From NCBI GenBank assembly GCA_036346375.1, contig CM070508.1:16424852-16488851 (forward strand): a stretch of DNA of 64,000 nucleotides, written 5' to 3'. Each line of letters starts with the position of its first letter. Positions within the stretch are counted from its first letter, which is position 1. Positions 33,764 through 45,153 of this stretch are shown in pieces. The stretch comes from Guadua angustifolia (Eukaryota > Streptophyta > Magnoliopsida > Poales > Poaceae). A program made the translations under genes and the position numbers. The notes under the pieces were generated by a model. That model saw nothing but the letters and a program-made list of their open reading frames with translations. It searched no databases and was not told the origin of the DNA.

Positions 33764-35151
33764 AATTTAGTGTTTTTAAATTACCAGCTAGAACAGTGTG
33801 TGATGAGTCCACATCACAGACGGTTCTAGCCTAGAACACAGACGGTTCTAGCCTAGAACCATTTGTGATGTTAATTTTTACAGACGGTTCTAAATTAGAA
33901 CCGTCTGTGATGAGTTTTTTCACAAACGATTGGAAAATCGTCTGCAATGACTCTTTGTCATCACTGACACTTGCTTATAGACAGTTCACAAAACCGTCTG
34001 TGATGTGATTTACGAACCGTCTACGATAACCTATTCTGTAGTAGTGGTAGTTTGTGCAATAGTAAAAGCTTACAATATATGGATAGTAAAATATATGTAT
34101 GTAGATAATAAAAACTATATGGATTTATGGTACAATCTATCATGCGTTCTGTAGCAAATTAACAAGCCAACTGTAGTCTACAGAAAGAGTATGATATGCA
34201 TAGATGGATAGTAAAGTCATGGTCGTTTATCATGCATGTACGGCAGCAAATTAATAAGATCATCAGAAGAGAAGATATCAAGGACATAATACAATCAGTA
34301 CTTCAGTAGTACTCGGAGCAATTGGTACCTCCACCCTTAGGCCTTGTTTGGATGGTTCAATTCTGCCCTGTACATGGGTCAGGATTTTAGGAGTTCCTTT
34401 GTCAATGTCGCTCTAGTTTTCACTGATTTTTCCAATCCTTCTTTATTTGAGTTGCACCATGCAATACAAATATCAGATAGTTGCCAGATGAAGAAGGCAC
34501 ACTAGATAGCAAGCTGCGGGAATTTGTACAAAAGAAATCTACCTACATAGATGTATGAAGCAACAGAGCAGCTATAAGGCAGAAGTGGCTGCTATTGCAT
34601 CATCGATGATAGCTCCCCTTCACGGAATAGAGCGTCACGTGGAGATCTCAAGTCACTACACCATGCCTCAATAGCACTGACAGAGCATCTGTCGGCAAAG
34701 GCTATGTATGCCGACACACTATCTGTCGGCAAAAGTTTTGCCGACAGATAACAGCAGTCGGCTAAAGTCCTGCTGGCAAAGAACTTTGCCGACAGATAAA
34801 TCTTTACCGACAGATAGTCTGACCACATTAGTGAGAGATTTACCGACAGACCAAGTTTTCCCGACAGATATATTTTCGCCGACAGACATATCTTTGCCGA
34901 CAGATACTATAATTGCCGACAGAAAGTTTGTTGGTAAAAACAATCTTTGCCGACAGACTGTTTGTCACGATGCTTTGTTATAATGTAAAATTACTCATTA
35001 TACATAATTTGAGAGATTAATAACAAACGGTAATTAACACATTACACATCAAACAACAGTAATTCATCAATTCAATCACTCAATTCACATAATCAGTAAT
35101 TCATTCATCCGTTCATTCATCTTTTTGCCGAATTGGCTAGTAATTCATCCA

Positions 35152-35154
<3 letters not shown>

Positions 35155-35240
<86 letters not shown>
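35155..35240. repeat. (TA)n microsatellite, about 85 bp
   Basis: A pure TA run inside the CACTA element. The poly-Ile/Tyr open frame over it is an artefact. Confidence 0.95.
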
Positions 35241-35242
<2 letters not shown>

Positions 35243-35999
35243 TCAATGTTCATTAATTAAACAAACAACGTATAGCTCCAATTCAATAGCACTTGTCCAA
35301 AAGCTCAAAGTTCGATCAACTAACCAAACTATGGTCAATGTCTTCCACACTTGACATATCAAGTTCTCTTACAAAAGTTAACCCTACTATAATTAGTCTT
35401 CCACACACATCAGATTACATGTATACAAAATGATCACTTATCATATATCCAATTGGTCATTCTGAACCAAAGCACACTATTGATTAGTTGTCTTCCACAA
35501 ACTATATAAGTTAGGAACCGCGATGTCAAAATCATGGCGTGAACACTGAACGTCCTAGGTCCTTCCAGTTTTGCCTGCAAAAAGAATATTTTAGTAGTTA
35601 GAAATTCCCCTTGTGAAGGAACCATAAACGGCAGTGAGGGAAGCAGAACTTTAGCAAGCATGCCCAACCATCAAATGGGATCTTTGTTGCAAAGAAGAAG
35701 CAAATAACAACTTTTAGTTCTACTCCATGTAGATTACATGCTCGATCAAAAGGTTGGATTTGTAAAGTGCTCTGCATGCACTAATAAAATCTAGTTAATC
35801 AGACGTGTTCCTAACCCAATGATGATGGTGATAAATTAGCTCAGAACTAATAAAATCAATAAAGTTACAAGACAATTGGCTCGATTCTTTTTAGCGAGGA
35901 CCAGCAAGTACAAACTTGCCACCTCCAAGCGTAACTCCTGGCCTAGCTTGAAGCATCATCCAACACAATCCTTGGACTTAGCCAATTCTTACCTCTTCT

Positions 36000-36260
36000 C
36001 ATGCACCTGCCAACAATAACTTGTCTGGGAGCATGCCCAATCGGCTGTTGACAAAGGAAACAACATTACTTCACCTTAATCTGGGAAATAACTCACTGAC
36101 TAACATCAGTTCTGTATTTCCAAACATGATCTTTCTAGATTTTTCTAGCAATTTTATTGCTCGAGAAGTACCATCATCGTTGTGCAACATTAGTAGCTTG
36201 GAATATTTAGATCTATCAAATAACAACTTTTCAGGGGAACTAATAATACTAGGACTGTAG
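36000..36260 (+). pseudogene. LRR receptor-like gene fragment captured in a CACTA
   Basis: The frame reads ANNNLSGSMPNRLL, then LLHLNLGNNSLTNIS, FPNMIFLDFSSN, and SSLEYLDLSNNNFSGEL. These are about three extracellular leucine-rich repeats of the LxxLxLxxN type found in plant receptor-like proteins and kinases. It stops at 36258-36260 without transmembrane or kinase segments. No start codon or promoter fits it. Its position between CACTA termini makes capture the simplest reading. The donor gene is unknown. Confidence 0.75.
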
Positions 36261-37309
36261 AAATTATGAAAATGATTCCACTCAGTCCTCCTAGGATGTT
36301 TTTATAATTTAACAAACTAACATACCTGCACTAGTGAGATGTGAGCATCAGCCATAATTTCTAACCTCAGTCCTTGGACCCGTACCCAACCAACACTTAC
36401 CACAACATGACTAATGATAATGTTCAACTGGAAGTTTGAACATCATTTTCAAAAACAAGAAAAATTTAAGATTTTAGCATCAGATAGAAGGGGTTCCTAC
36501 CTTCCCTCAAAAGTGGAAAGATAAAAACTCATGAGCTTCTTCTATTCATAAGACTTAACTGACAAGCTAGGAAAACTGATTTTGATTAAGACAAAAATGA
36601 GCATGCAAGCAAAGAAATTACAAGAGCAGCAGCAAGCATCAATACATAAGTCATGTACTCATGTACATAAGACATGATAAACAAATTCTGAACTCTTAAG
36701 TGAACTCACAGTTAAATATCATCGCATCATACAAAATAATGAAGCATCAATAACCTAATAGAGTAGAACATATTATCAGTTTACTCAATAATATGCTTCT
36801 GACAAGGAGCTACCCCGCATGCCCTTAAGAATGGATTATACATCTTATGCGGTTTTGATCCAAAAGAATGATTGTGTCACCAACACGCACTAGCATCTAT
36901 GTCAAGAAGAAAGTTACTACCAAAGATAGAATTGCGATTCGTAATGATTTTTCCTCGTTCATGGGGGCACAAGGAGCATAACAAATCATATTCAACTATA
37001 AATTCCCTTGTGACAAATCGGTACAAGGAGCATAACAAATCATAATTAAATGTAGAGCATATTTATATACCGCACCGATGCGTGTCGAGGATGGGTTCTT
37101 ACTATGGTTCATCTACATAATTGTCATTTGTTAGTAACTCATACTCAATCATTAGAATTATAAATAATGTGTAGTCTAGGTTATTACTTTCTTGGATGGC
37201 CATAATAGACATCATATGAGCATCACCATAATTTCCATACCAAAGATATGGACGAGGCAAAAGAACATCCCTTTTCAACACAACATTCACAACAACTTCA
37301 TAATATTCC

Positions 37310-37700
37310 CGTCCAAGAGGAACACGGCGAGGCAGGAGGCCGCGTGGGGGCGGGAGGCAAGGTGGGGGCGACGACGGGCGTGGGGGCTGGAACGGCGGCG
37401 GCGAGGGTCAGGGCTGGGCTGAGTTCGCCGGGTGGATGTGGGGGTGTGTGGGGGGCGGCGGGGTAGGAGGCAGCGTGGGGCAGCGGCGGGGTAGCGGCGG
37501 CGAGGGTAGGAGGCAGCGTGGGGGCGGCGGGGGGCGTGGGCGGCGGAGGCGCGGCGTGGCCGCACGGCTGGTAGGATTTGGGGATTTGGGGGGCGCTGCG
37601 GGGGCGTCGTGGGGGCCTGGGGGGATCTGGGGTTTTGGGGAAAAGGAGGAAAAGGTTTTGGGGGGAAAGGAGGAAAACCTAGCTGCCTTTTCTGATCTCC
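37310..37700. other. GC-rich island inside the CACTA
   Basis: G-rich on the plus strand, with GGCGGC and GGGGG runs, open in several frames on both strands, then an A-rich GGGGAAAAGGAGGAAAA-like stretch. It may be a captured promoter/first-exon fragment. No domain is recognised. Confidence 0.4.
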
Positions 37701-37973
37701 CGCCGAGTTTTTGCGCCATCTTTTCGGTCATATTTGACACATAATCGGTCATAACATGTTTCTTGATGCACCGTTTGACCCTAAAACATGATATTTACCG
37801 ACACATAATTAGTCCTTAATAGATATATAATTGCCGACAGACAATCTGACTCTGAAAGATGTATTACCGACAGATAGTCTGTTGCTTACATTTGCCGACA
37901 GATAGTTTGTTGGTGGTCACGTATTATTTCCGACAGACATCTGACGGTAATATTGTGTCATGGTGTAGTGAGT

Positions 37974-38579
37974 ACGAATAGGTGTTTTGGTGGTTTGTAC
38001 CATTTTCTACAAGTCACCATTGATATCTGTGACATGTGATATTTCCTGTTGGACCCTTTCTGATTTGTGTGTGTGTTACAAGAGCAACTAGGAAACGTTA
38101 TACCATTCTCGACAGTATACCCCCCTCTTCCTCCCTCTTTCGCCTCTGGTTTCTCCTCCGTTGTTGCCGCTACTGCTGCCGCACTGATTGCACATCTGCA
38201 CGCTTCCTCCATCAGCTCCATCCCCATCTCCCCTGAGGTCGGCGGTGAGCTCACCATCTCATCATGCTGCCGTCTCTTTCTCTCCTGCTTATCACCCGCC
38301 CAACCTAATATACTCTCTATCCTTATCTCGCTGTCCCGCCCTTCGCCGCCGATACCCACTGTCAGGCAACCGCCACCGCAATCTCTCTCTACAGCTGGTG
38401 GTGGTTAACCTGTTGACGGTGGTGGCCCCTCCTCGTCAACGATGGCGAAAGAGAGGAGAGAGAGAATAGAGATCGGACAGCATGTTGCGTAGCGTCACAC
38501 CAAACCGAGATGGGCTCGATCAAAACCAACCTTAAGATCAGTTCTGTGAAGAGCGGAGCTTAACGAATCATATCATACC
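37974..38579. other. Unassigned, partly GC-rich
   Basis: The frames at 38036-38469 and 37958-38359 overlap on both strands and show no known domain. The stretch follows the CACTA target duplication. Confidence 0.3.
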
Positions 38580-38747
38580 TTCTCTAAATATGGGAGACTT
38601 CCCGGCGTCTCCAGCGTTTGAGCCGGCATCTCCAGCGTTTGAGCCGAGCCGGTCGGCCGGCCTTCTCTAAATATGGGAGACTTCCCGGCGTCTCCAGCGC
38701 TTGAGCCGGCATCTCCAGCGTTTGAGCCGAGCAGGCGGCTCGGCTTG
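38580..38747. repeat. 83-bp tandem duplication
   Basis: TTCTCTAAATATGGGAGACT starts at 38580 and again at 38663. Each unit also repeats CTCCAGCGTTTGAGCCG internally and ends in a GCCGGCCGGC-type palindromic patch. Confidence 0.85.
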
Positions 38748-39182
38748 AGCCGGCCGGCCGGCTCGGCTCAAAAAAATATTCGTATTTTGGTCCTTTTTAA
38801 AATTACGAATAGGTCCTTCGCAATTTTCTGTGAGAGGAAGATATTTTTCCCTAAAATCGCGTTCGGATCCCTCGTGCGCCATTTTGCGGAAAGAACCTCC
38901 CGTTAAATTCAAATCGCGAACAATCATTTTTCTAATTTTTCAGGATAGCGGACAGGTCCAAAAACGTAACAATCAGGTCCTTACTCCTTACGTCTAGGTC
39001 CTTTCTCCGTTTTTCTCGGGAAAAAATGTTTCCGCCACCAAAAATATGTGTGCAGCTCTATCTCTAGACTTTTTTCCCACCTCGATTTCCCATCTCGCTC
39101 TCTAATATTTTTTTAAACATGTATTATTACTCGGTGAACGCGTAGAGTGTTAGACTCGACAAGAGAATGTTGTCGTCTCTAA

Positions 39183-40290
39183 TAAATTTTCACCCTTTTT
39201 CCTCTAGACTTTTTCCCCGCCGCGGTTTTCCAGCTCGGTCTCCAATATTTTCCAAATAATTCGTCGAAAGAGATATTACTACAGCTCTATCTCTCTATTT
39301 TTTTCCCGTTCGCGCGGCGCGTTACGCCGCGGAAAAAAATTATGTCCTTTCAGCCGCTTCGCTCATTATTTCGACGATTTAAAAAATAAAACGTCGCCGA
39401 AAAAAAAGGAAATTTTTTCTACGAAAAAACGGCACGCGTGGCGTGTTACGACGCGAAAAATTTTGTGTTCTTTCAGCCGTTACGCTTATTATTTCGGCGA
39501 TTTAAAAAATAAAATGCCACGAAAAAAAGAAATTTTTTCTACGAAAAACGACACGCGCGGTGTGTTACGCCGTGAAAAAAAATGTGTTCTTTCAGCCGTT
39601 TCGCTCATTATTTCGACGATTCAAAAAATAAAACACCACCGAAAAAAAAGAAAATTTAAAATTTTCACCCTTTTTCCTCTAGACGTTTTCCTCAGAGTTC
39701 TCCGTGATCGGTCCCAATATTTTCCAAATAATTAAATCGAAAGAGATATTTCTATAGCTCTATCTCTAATTTTTTTCCGTTCGCATACGGCGGTTACGCC
39801 ATGAAAAATTTTGTGTTCTTTCAAATTATTCGCTCATTATTTCGACGATTTAAAAAATAAAACACCGTCGAAAAAAAAGAAATTTTTTCTATGAAAAACG
39901 ACACGCGCGTCGTGTTACGCCGCGGAAAAAAATGTGTCCTTTCAACCGTTTCACTCATTATTTCGACGATTTAAAAAATAAAACGCCGCCACAAAAACAA
40001 TTTCTACGAAAAAACGGCAGGCGCGGCGTGTTACGCTGCGAAAAATTTTGTGTTCTTTCAACCATTCCGCTCATTGTTTCGACGATTTAAAAAATAAACT
40101 GCCATCGGAAAAAAAACGAAATTTTTTCTACAAAAAACGACACGCGCGGCGTGTTACGCCGTGAAAAAATTTGTGTTCTTTCAGCCGTTTCGCTCATTAT
40201 TTCGACGATTTAAATTATAAAACACCAAAAAAAAGAAAATTTTCTATGAAAAAATGACACGCGCGGCGTGTTACGCCGCGGAAAATTTTC
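39183..40290. repeat. Tandem array of about 120-bp units with palindromic core
   Basis: The core GTTACG recurs at 39321, 39445, 39564, 39793, 39914, 40030, 40153 and 40270, with unit lengths of 116-124 bp. Each unit has CTTTCAGCCG-like, CATTATTTCGACGATT, AAAAAATAAAAC and GAAATTTTTTCTA blocks, and a core CGCGGCGTGTTACGCCGCG. That core is an 8-bp inverted repeat around 3 nt. A different block of about 115 bp (starting near 39183 and 39658, with CACCCTTTTTCCTCTAGAC) precedes units 1-3 and again units 4-8, giving a higher-order order A-BBB-A-BBBBB. Confidence 0.8.
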
Positions 40291-40924
40291 TAGTATATAC
40301 CTTGTACGCAGCTTTGTCGCGCCTACAGATCGCTTCAACCCAGGTCGTCAGAGCTGTGCGACAGTGCAACCTACCTAAATCCAAGGACATCACTGTCAAT
40401 TTGTCACAGAACAATTTTTTTTTGTAAATTTCATAAAATTGCAAGTTCTTTTACAAAATATAAGGAAACTATATATTTTAGATTATATTTCTTTAAACTA
40501 TAGATTTTAGGAGGTTTTAGAATTGACCGTTTCTTATAACAGGTCTGACGGTGTGGATTTACATGACAGCGTCACATGCGAGTACAAGAAACAATTAATT
40601 CTAAAATATGTTGTTTTGTGATATAAATTCTTTTAAAATCTGTAGTGTTATGAAATAGAAGCTAAAAGGCATAGTTGATTATTTGCCATAAAGTTGATGT
40701 GTAATTGATGATTTGCCACACTCTGTCTCACTGATATTTTGGACCCTACGATTATATGTCAGTGAGACATGATGTAGCAAATCATCAAATCCACCGTCTT
40801 AGGTGTAGCAAATAATCAAATATTCCAAGCTAAAATCTATAGCTTTTTGACAATTTGTATAGTAAACATATAGTTTAGCAAAACCGTTGTTTGCACAGAA
40901 ATTTATATTAGAAGGGATCACTAT

Positions 40925-41311
40925 GGGCCTATTTTTATCCATTAGCTCTAATAGTTAACTAACTAATAGCTAATAACTGGCTAACTATTAGCTGGCTAAT
41001 TATTAGTTAGAGGCTGTTTGGATCTACTAACTAATAGGTAGTTGAAAATTTAGTTATGAGTGCAAATGTCCATTGTACCCTTGCATTTAATTAGCCGAGC
41101 GTAAGAGGAAGGCGCCTGCGGTGGAGGGATGAGGGCAAATTGGCCTTTTGACCATTCATTAGCTGAAATTAGCAGGGGAGAACTAGCTAATGAGATAACT
41201 ATTAGCTGGGTTATTAGCTAACTGTTAGCTAGACTATTAGCTGAGTTGTTTGGATCCATTTCAGCTAATTTTAGCAGCTAACGGTTAGTGCTAATAGATC
41301 CAAACATGGCC
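40925..41311. mobile_element. MITE with GGCC termini
   Basis: The left end GGGCCTATTTTTATCCATTA and the right end read inward, GGCCATGTTTGGATCTATTA, are degenerate inverted termini. TAT is present on both sides (40922-40924 and 41312-41314). TAGCTAA-type motifs fill the interior. A second terminus-like sequence (GGCTGTTTGGATCTACTAAC at about 41012) suggests one copy nested in another. Superfamily unsure (Harbinger- or hAT-like). Confidence 0.55.
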
Positions 41312-41561
41312 TATATGCTATAAACTGTCTACAACCCTGGAAGTCCTGCGACTGCAACACGACTGTTTGCTCCGAGTCCCAGACCGGCGGTGGGGTGTGG
41401 CAGTAGCGCGTAATCGGCGCGCAGGTTGGGCGAGGAAAACGCAGGGGATCCGGTGCTGGAGATATGAGAATCTGGTTGCTGCGTTCATGGCTGGCACAAC
41501 GCAAAGATGGACCCAGGGCCAGGATGTAGTAGTGGAGGTCACATTTTACTTCAGTGCATGC

Positions 41562-41648
41562 ATAAGCATACACGAAGAAAGATTTTTTTTTAAAAAAAAA
41601 TATAATAAGCATACACGAAGAAAGATTTTTTTTTTAAAAATAATACAT
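41562..41648. repeat. 43-bp tandem duplication
   Basis: ATAAGCATACACGAAGAAAG followed by a T-run and an A-run occurs twice, period 43. Confidence 0.8.
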
Positions 41649-41796
41649 GTTTTAAATAAATTTACAAAAAACATCTCAAAAAGTTACAAAAATATATTTG
41701 TCTCCAAATGAGGCAACACAAGACTCAACCTGTCGACTAAATGAATCCACGACAAAACAATCTGTCGGCCAATTCAATTAGTGACAAAATAGTTAT

Positions 41797-41824
41797 CTGT
41801 CGCCAATTGAATTGATGGCGACAG
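41797..41824. repeat. Perfect 9-bp stem hairpin
   Basis: CTGTCGCCA and TGGCGACAG are exact reverse complements around a 10-nt loop. It lies in a short region of AATTGAATTG-like direct repeats (41760-41825). Confidence 0.8.
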
Positions 41825-42343
41825 AGCTATATTTTTGTAATTTTTTTGGCTATCATTTCCTTGAAGAAATGTCATCTGATGTTAAGGCTGGTGTTTGCTG
41901 CTACAAGCTAGTACGAATGTTGTGCTGAGCTTATCTAAATGCTCATGCACAATAGAGCCATGTTGTTTGGAACTCTTCAAGCACAATAACAAAGCACATT
42001 ACTTAGTCTATCTCTCATCCATGGCATTTAGAGTAAGCAATAAAACAGTTTGTACAATAACTATATCTAAAAGGTTATCTCTAGAGAAATACTAAAGTAT
42101 TTAATTTGGGCATTTAACACTAACTTGGTCTTTGTGACTATTGACAAAACACTAACAGTCACTCATGTCGGTTTCAACACCGGTTTTTAGTCAGCGATAG
42201 CACCTATTTTCCTGTGCGATACTGGCTATTAAATAAGAGCTAGTTTGTTTCTTTCTCTCTCCTCATTTTCACTCTTTTACATAGAACAAAACTGATGTGT
42301 ACATACTAATAGTAAGCTAAGATGATCTTATTGTACATACCAT

Positions 42344-43602
42344 CAGAGACGGAGCCAGGGGGGCTAGTATGGGCCATGGCTCCCCCCATGCAAAAAAATT
42401 TTTACTTACCTTCCCTATATCTTCCAATCCAATGCATCAAGTAAAGGGCAAAGTACTTCTACTTCAGCTCGAGCAAAAGCTGCTGGTGCTATTAAGACAA
42501 TGATATCTTTTGATTTTGTGTTTATTTTGCATGTTATGAAAGAACTTATGGGAATTACATATTTGCTTTGCAAGAAGTTGCAGTAGAAGGAACAAGATAT
42601 AGTGGATGCTATGCATGATGTTGCTACTACAAATGAACTAATTCAAAAGTTAAGGGATAATGGTTGGACTAAACTCTTAAGTGATGTTGTTGCATTTTGC
42701 AATAAGCATGAGATTTCATTCTGATATGAGCGGTTTTATGTCGACTTTATTCGATCGCGTAGACGGGATGAGACTTCGGTTCAACATCACTATCAATATG
42801 ATATTTTTATAGTTGCTGTTGACCAGCAGCTACAGGAGTTAAATAACAGATTCAGTGAACAAGGAACTGAGTTATTTATTCTTTGTAGCTCTTTGGATCC
42901 AAGGAACTCATATAGGTCATTCAACATTGACAATGTGTGCTTGTTAGCTACAAAGTTTTATCCTTCAGATTTTTCAGAACAGGAAAGGATTAACTTGAGG
43001 TATCAATTGCAACATTATGAGCTTGATGTGCTACGAAATCAGGAGTTCCAAGACTTATCAAATATTGTTGATCTTTGCCAAAAACTTGTAGAGACGGAAA
43101 AATCTAAAGATTATAATTTGATAGATAGGTAATCTTTATTTACTTGTGTTTAAACTATAATTGTCCTCAACACTCTTATTTTCTATATATTAATCCTACC
43201 GTCTCTAATTTGCAGGTTAATTCAACTTGTCCTTACTTTGCCTGTTTCAACTGTAACAACAGAACGTGCTTTTTTTGCCATGAAACTTGTCAAGACAAGA
43301 CTTCGAAATAAAATAGAAGATGAATTTCTGAGAGATTGCTTGATAGTCTATATTGAGAGGGATATGGCTCTAGAGTTTAAAACCGAAGTACTTATAGATG
43401 ATTTCATTGCAAAGAAGTGTCGACGAGTACGGTTTAACTAAACTCTTGCAGGTGTGTTACTTTCCCTAATTTCTCTAATTACATATGATTATGGATGATT
43501 TCAATGTAATACATGGCTAAATTATCCTTTACATATATTGATTTTCAATAGATTAGTTTTTCTATTGGCCCCCTGCGAATAAAATTTCTGGCTCCGTCCC
43601 TG
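42344..43602 (+). mobile_element. Internally deleted hAT transposon, TSD CATACCAT
   Basis: It starts CAGAGACGGAGCCAGG and ends, read inward, CAGGGACGGAGCCAGAA. CATACCAT flanks both sides exactly (42336-42343 and 43603-43610). At 1,259 bp it is too short for a full hAT, and it keeps only the C-terminal part of a transposase on the plus strand. Confidence 0.95.
42440..43441 (+). pseudogene. hAT transposase C-terminal relic (DUF4371/Tip100-like)
   Basis: The readable path runs from KSTSTSARAKAAGAIKTMIS through VDAMHDVATTNELIQKLRDN and FVDFIRSRRRDETSVQHHYQ to SSLDPRNSYRSFNIDNVCLL. A GT-AG intron (about 43130-43215) joins NLIDR to LIQLVLTLPVSTVTTERAFF, the hAT dimerisation domain, which continues MKLVKTRLRNKIEDEFLRDC. 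The stop is after RRVRFN near 43441. In-frame stops at 42584-42586 and 42722-42724 disable it, and the N-terminal two-thirds, with the zinc finger and first catalytic residues, is missing. Confidence 0.85.
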
Positions 43603-43610
43603 CATACCAT

Positions 43611-44596
43611 AAGAAAGAAAATGTATGCCAGAAAGATTGTGCGGCGGCTGGTTGGTTGTCCTAGCTTGGAACAGCTGCCTTAGCTAGCTGTGCATAATTG
43701 GTGTACGCCTGGCTTTATTCCTAATTTCCAACTCGTTAGTATGAGCTAGCTTAATCCCTTTAGTTGTTGACACCTATCACAATCAGAGATGACCTACAGA
43801 GAGGCTTCATTCCAGCCTTCTTTTATGCCTGGATCAATCCTTGCACCATTCGCTTTAGGAGCTGGGAGCTACGAGCATCTTATTTGGAAGTTTTCACTTA
43901 GAATATGTGTTTATGGATTGCAGATTTGCAGCATGATACTATGTCAGGGTAGGGATTCAGGGAAAGACCACTTTATTATTTTTTTTTAAAAAAAAACTGG
44001 AGGTATTATATGAGATTAGTTATGCACGCAAGTATGCTATATGGTGGAACGCATGGCCACATCCCGTGATATAGTTGACATGTAACCACTACCCTGGTGA
44101 GTTTCGCAAAACCACATAGAACAGTTATCTTGCATTTTGGGGGGATTTCACGGAAGCTTTTCCTTACGTTGATCACATGTTCTCCCAATCTTTCTTGACA
44201 TTGTAAGTATTTGCTGATGATCAAGAAACGGCTAACTGGAGCTCATGGAATCTTGTGTCTATTAAAAAAGTTGGGACACAAAAACGGCTGCGGATCCAAC
44301 GTCTAGTTAGCTAGGAACAGTTCCTCATTGGATACTCCGTAGTCAGTAGTAATAGTATTGTTTTCTCCTCCTTTTTGAAGTGAAGAAGCTGCATATAACT
44401 ATGCAAGCATAGGCCAGATGAGATCCACACAGCTCTGAGTCATTGACAAAGCACAGGCAGCACCAGGCACCAGCACTCCTGCTCAGCTTATCAGATTAGT
44501 ATTTCCGTGTTGCCTGTCTGGCTCACAGGATGCCAAAATTAGACGCATACGACTTGGAGTAAAAACGCAATGTTCCTGCAAATAAAAAAAACCAAT
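43611..44596. other. Unassigned sequence
   Basis: There is no recognised gene, RNA or repeat. The short frame at 43789-43989 has no start context or known domain. Confidence 0.35.
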
Positions 44597-44604
44597 GTTA
44601 TGCA

Positions 44605-45153
44605 TAGGGATGGCAATGCGGATAGTGCTCGCCCATATGGCCATACCTTTGCCTACCGAGGTACCAATCAAAATCTCCTCTATGGATACACTCAAAGGGT
44701 GGCGGGCGAAGGACTTCGTCCATACCCATCACCCGTTGGTATTTGGTACCCATGGGTATACTCACGGACATGTTACATCTGAGGAACATATAATATAGCT
44801 TACAGATCTGAGAGCTCAATCATAAGCAACACAATACAAATCATAAGCAACAAATCGGGATTTAGATAGGGAATAGAAGAAAAACAAACATGATGGGAAA
44901 TTGTGGGCCGAGAGAGGTAGGACCGTGGGATGCCTCTAGGTTTTTTCAAACATGATCCACTTATCAGTGTTTATTGTCGGGTAATCAGATAGAACGGGCA
45001 AGGGTGAAGCTCCCCTATACTTGTACCCATTTGCCTATCGGGTAAAGATTTCCCCTACAAACATACCCACGGATAATAAAAACAGAATATTCTCATCTCT
45101 ATTACATTTTTATCCGTAGGTTCAGGGGTAATCTGGCAAGATTGCCATTCCTA
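44605..45153. mobile_element. hAT-like MITE
   Basis: It starts TAGGGATGGCAAT and ends ATTGCCATTCCTA, inverted termini of about 13 bp with one mismatch. The flanking 8-mers GTTATGCA and TTCATGCA agree at six of eight positions, as expected for an aged hAT duplication. It is noncoding, 549 bp. Confidence 0.7.

Larger units (their letters stand above)
32669..34046. mobile_element. Non-autonomous CACTA element, TSD GTA
   Basis: The left end CACTACTATAAAAAAGG and the right end read inward, CACTACTACAGAATAGG, are inverted termini. GTA flanks both sides (32666-32668 and 34047-34049). Subterminal TCACAGACGGTT-type repeats recur in both orientations at 32700-32890 and 33790-34025, as in En/Spm-type elements. 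No transposase is present. The middle carries two 5S-rRNA-like segments. Confidence 0.9.
34654..37970. mobile_element. Non-autonomous CACTA element with captured gene sequence, TSD AGT
   Basis: The termini CACTACACCATG are inverted (left 34654, right end 37970). AGT flanks both (34651-34653 and 37971-37973). Subterminal TTGCCGACAGATA-type repeats are dense at 34690-34965 and 37790-37945. There is no transposase. Inside are an LRR receptor fragment, a long TA microsatellite and a GC-rich island (37310-37700) that looks like foreign 5'-genic sequence. Confidence 0.92.

Noticed and set aside
33540..33770. Cassandra TRIM element as the source of the 5S-like copies
   Set aside because: I could not find paired LTRs, a PBS or a 5-bp TSD around them; left as an alternative to be tested.
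34336..34460. Tourist-like start GGCCTTGTTTGGATGG after TTA
   Set aside because: No inverted partner or second TTA was found within a few hundred bases, so it is not called as an element.
35133..35354. Poly Ile/Tyr frame
   Set aside because: It is a translation of the TA microsatellite.
43789..43989. 66-residue plus-strand frame
   Set aside because: No known domain, no splice context and no supporting neighbours.
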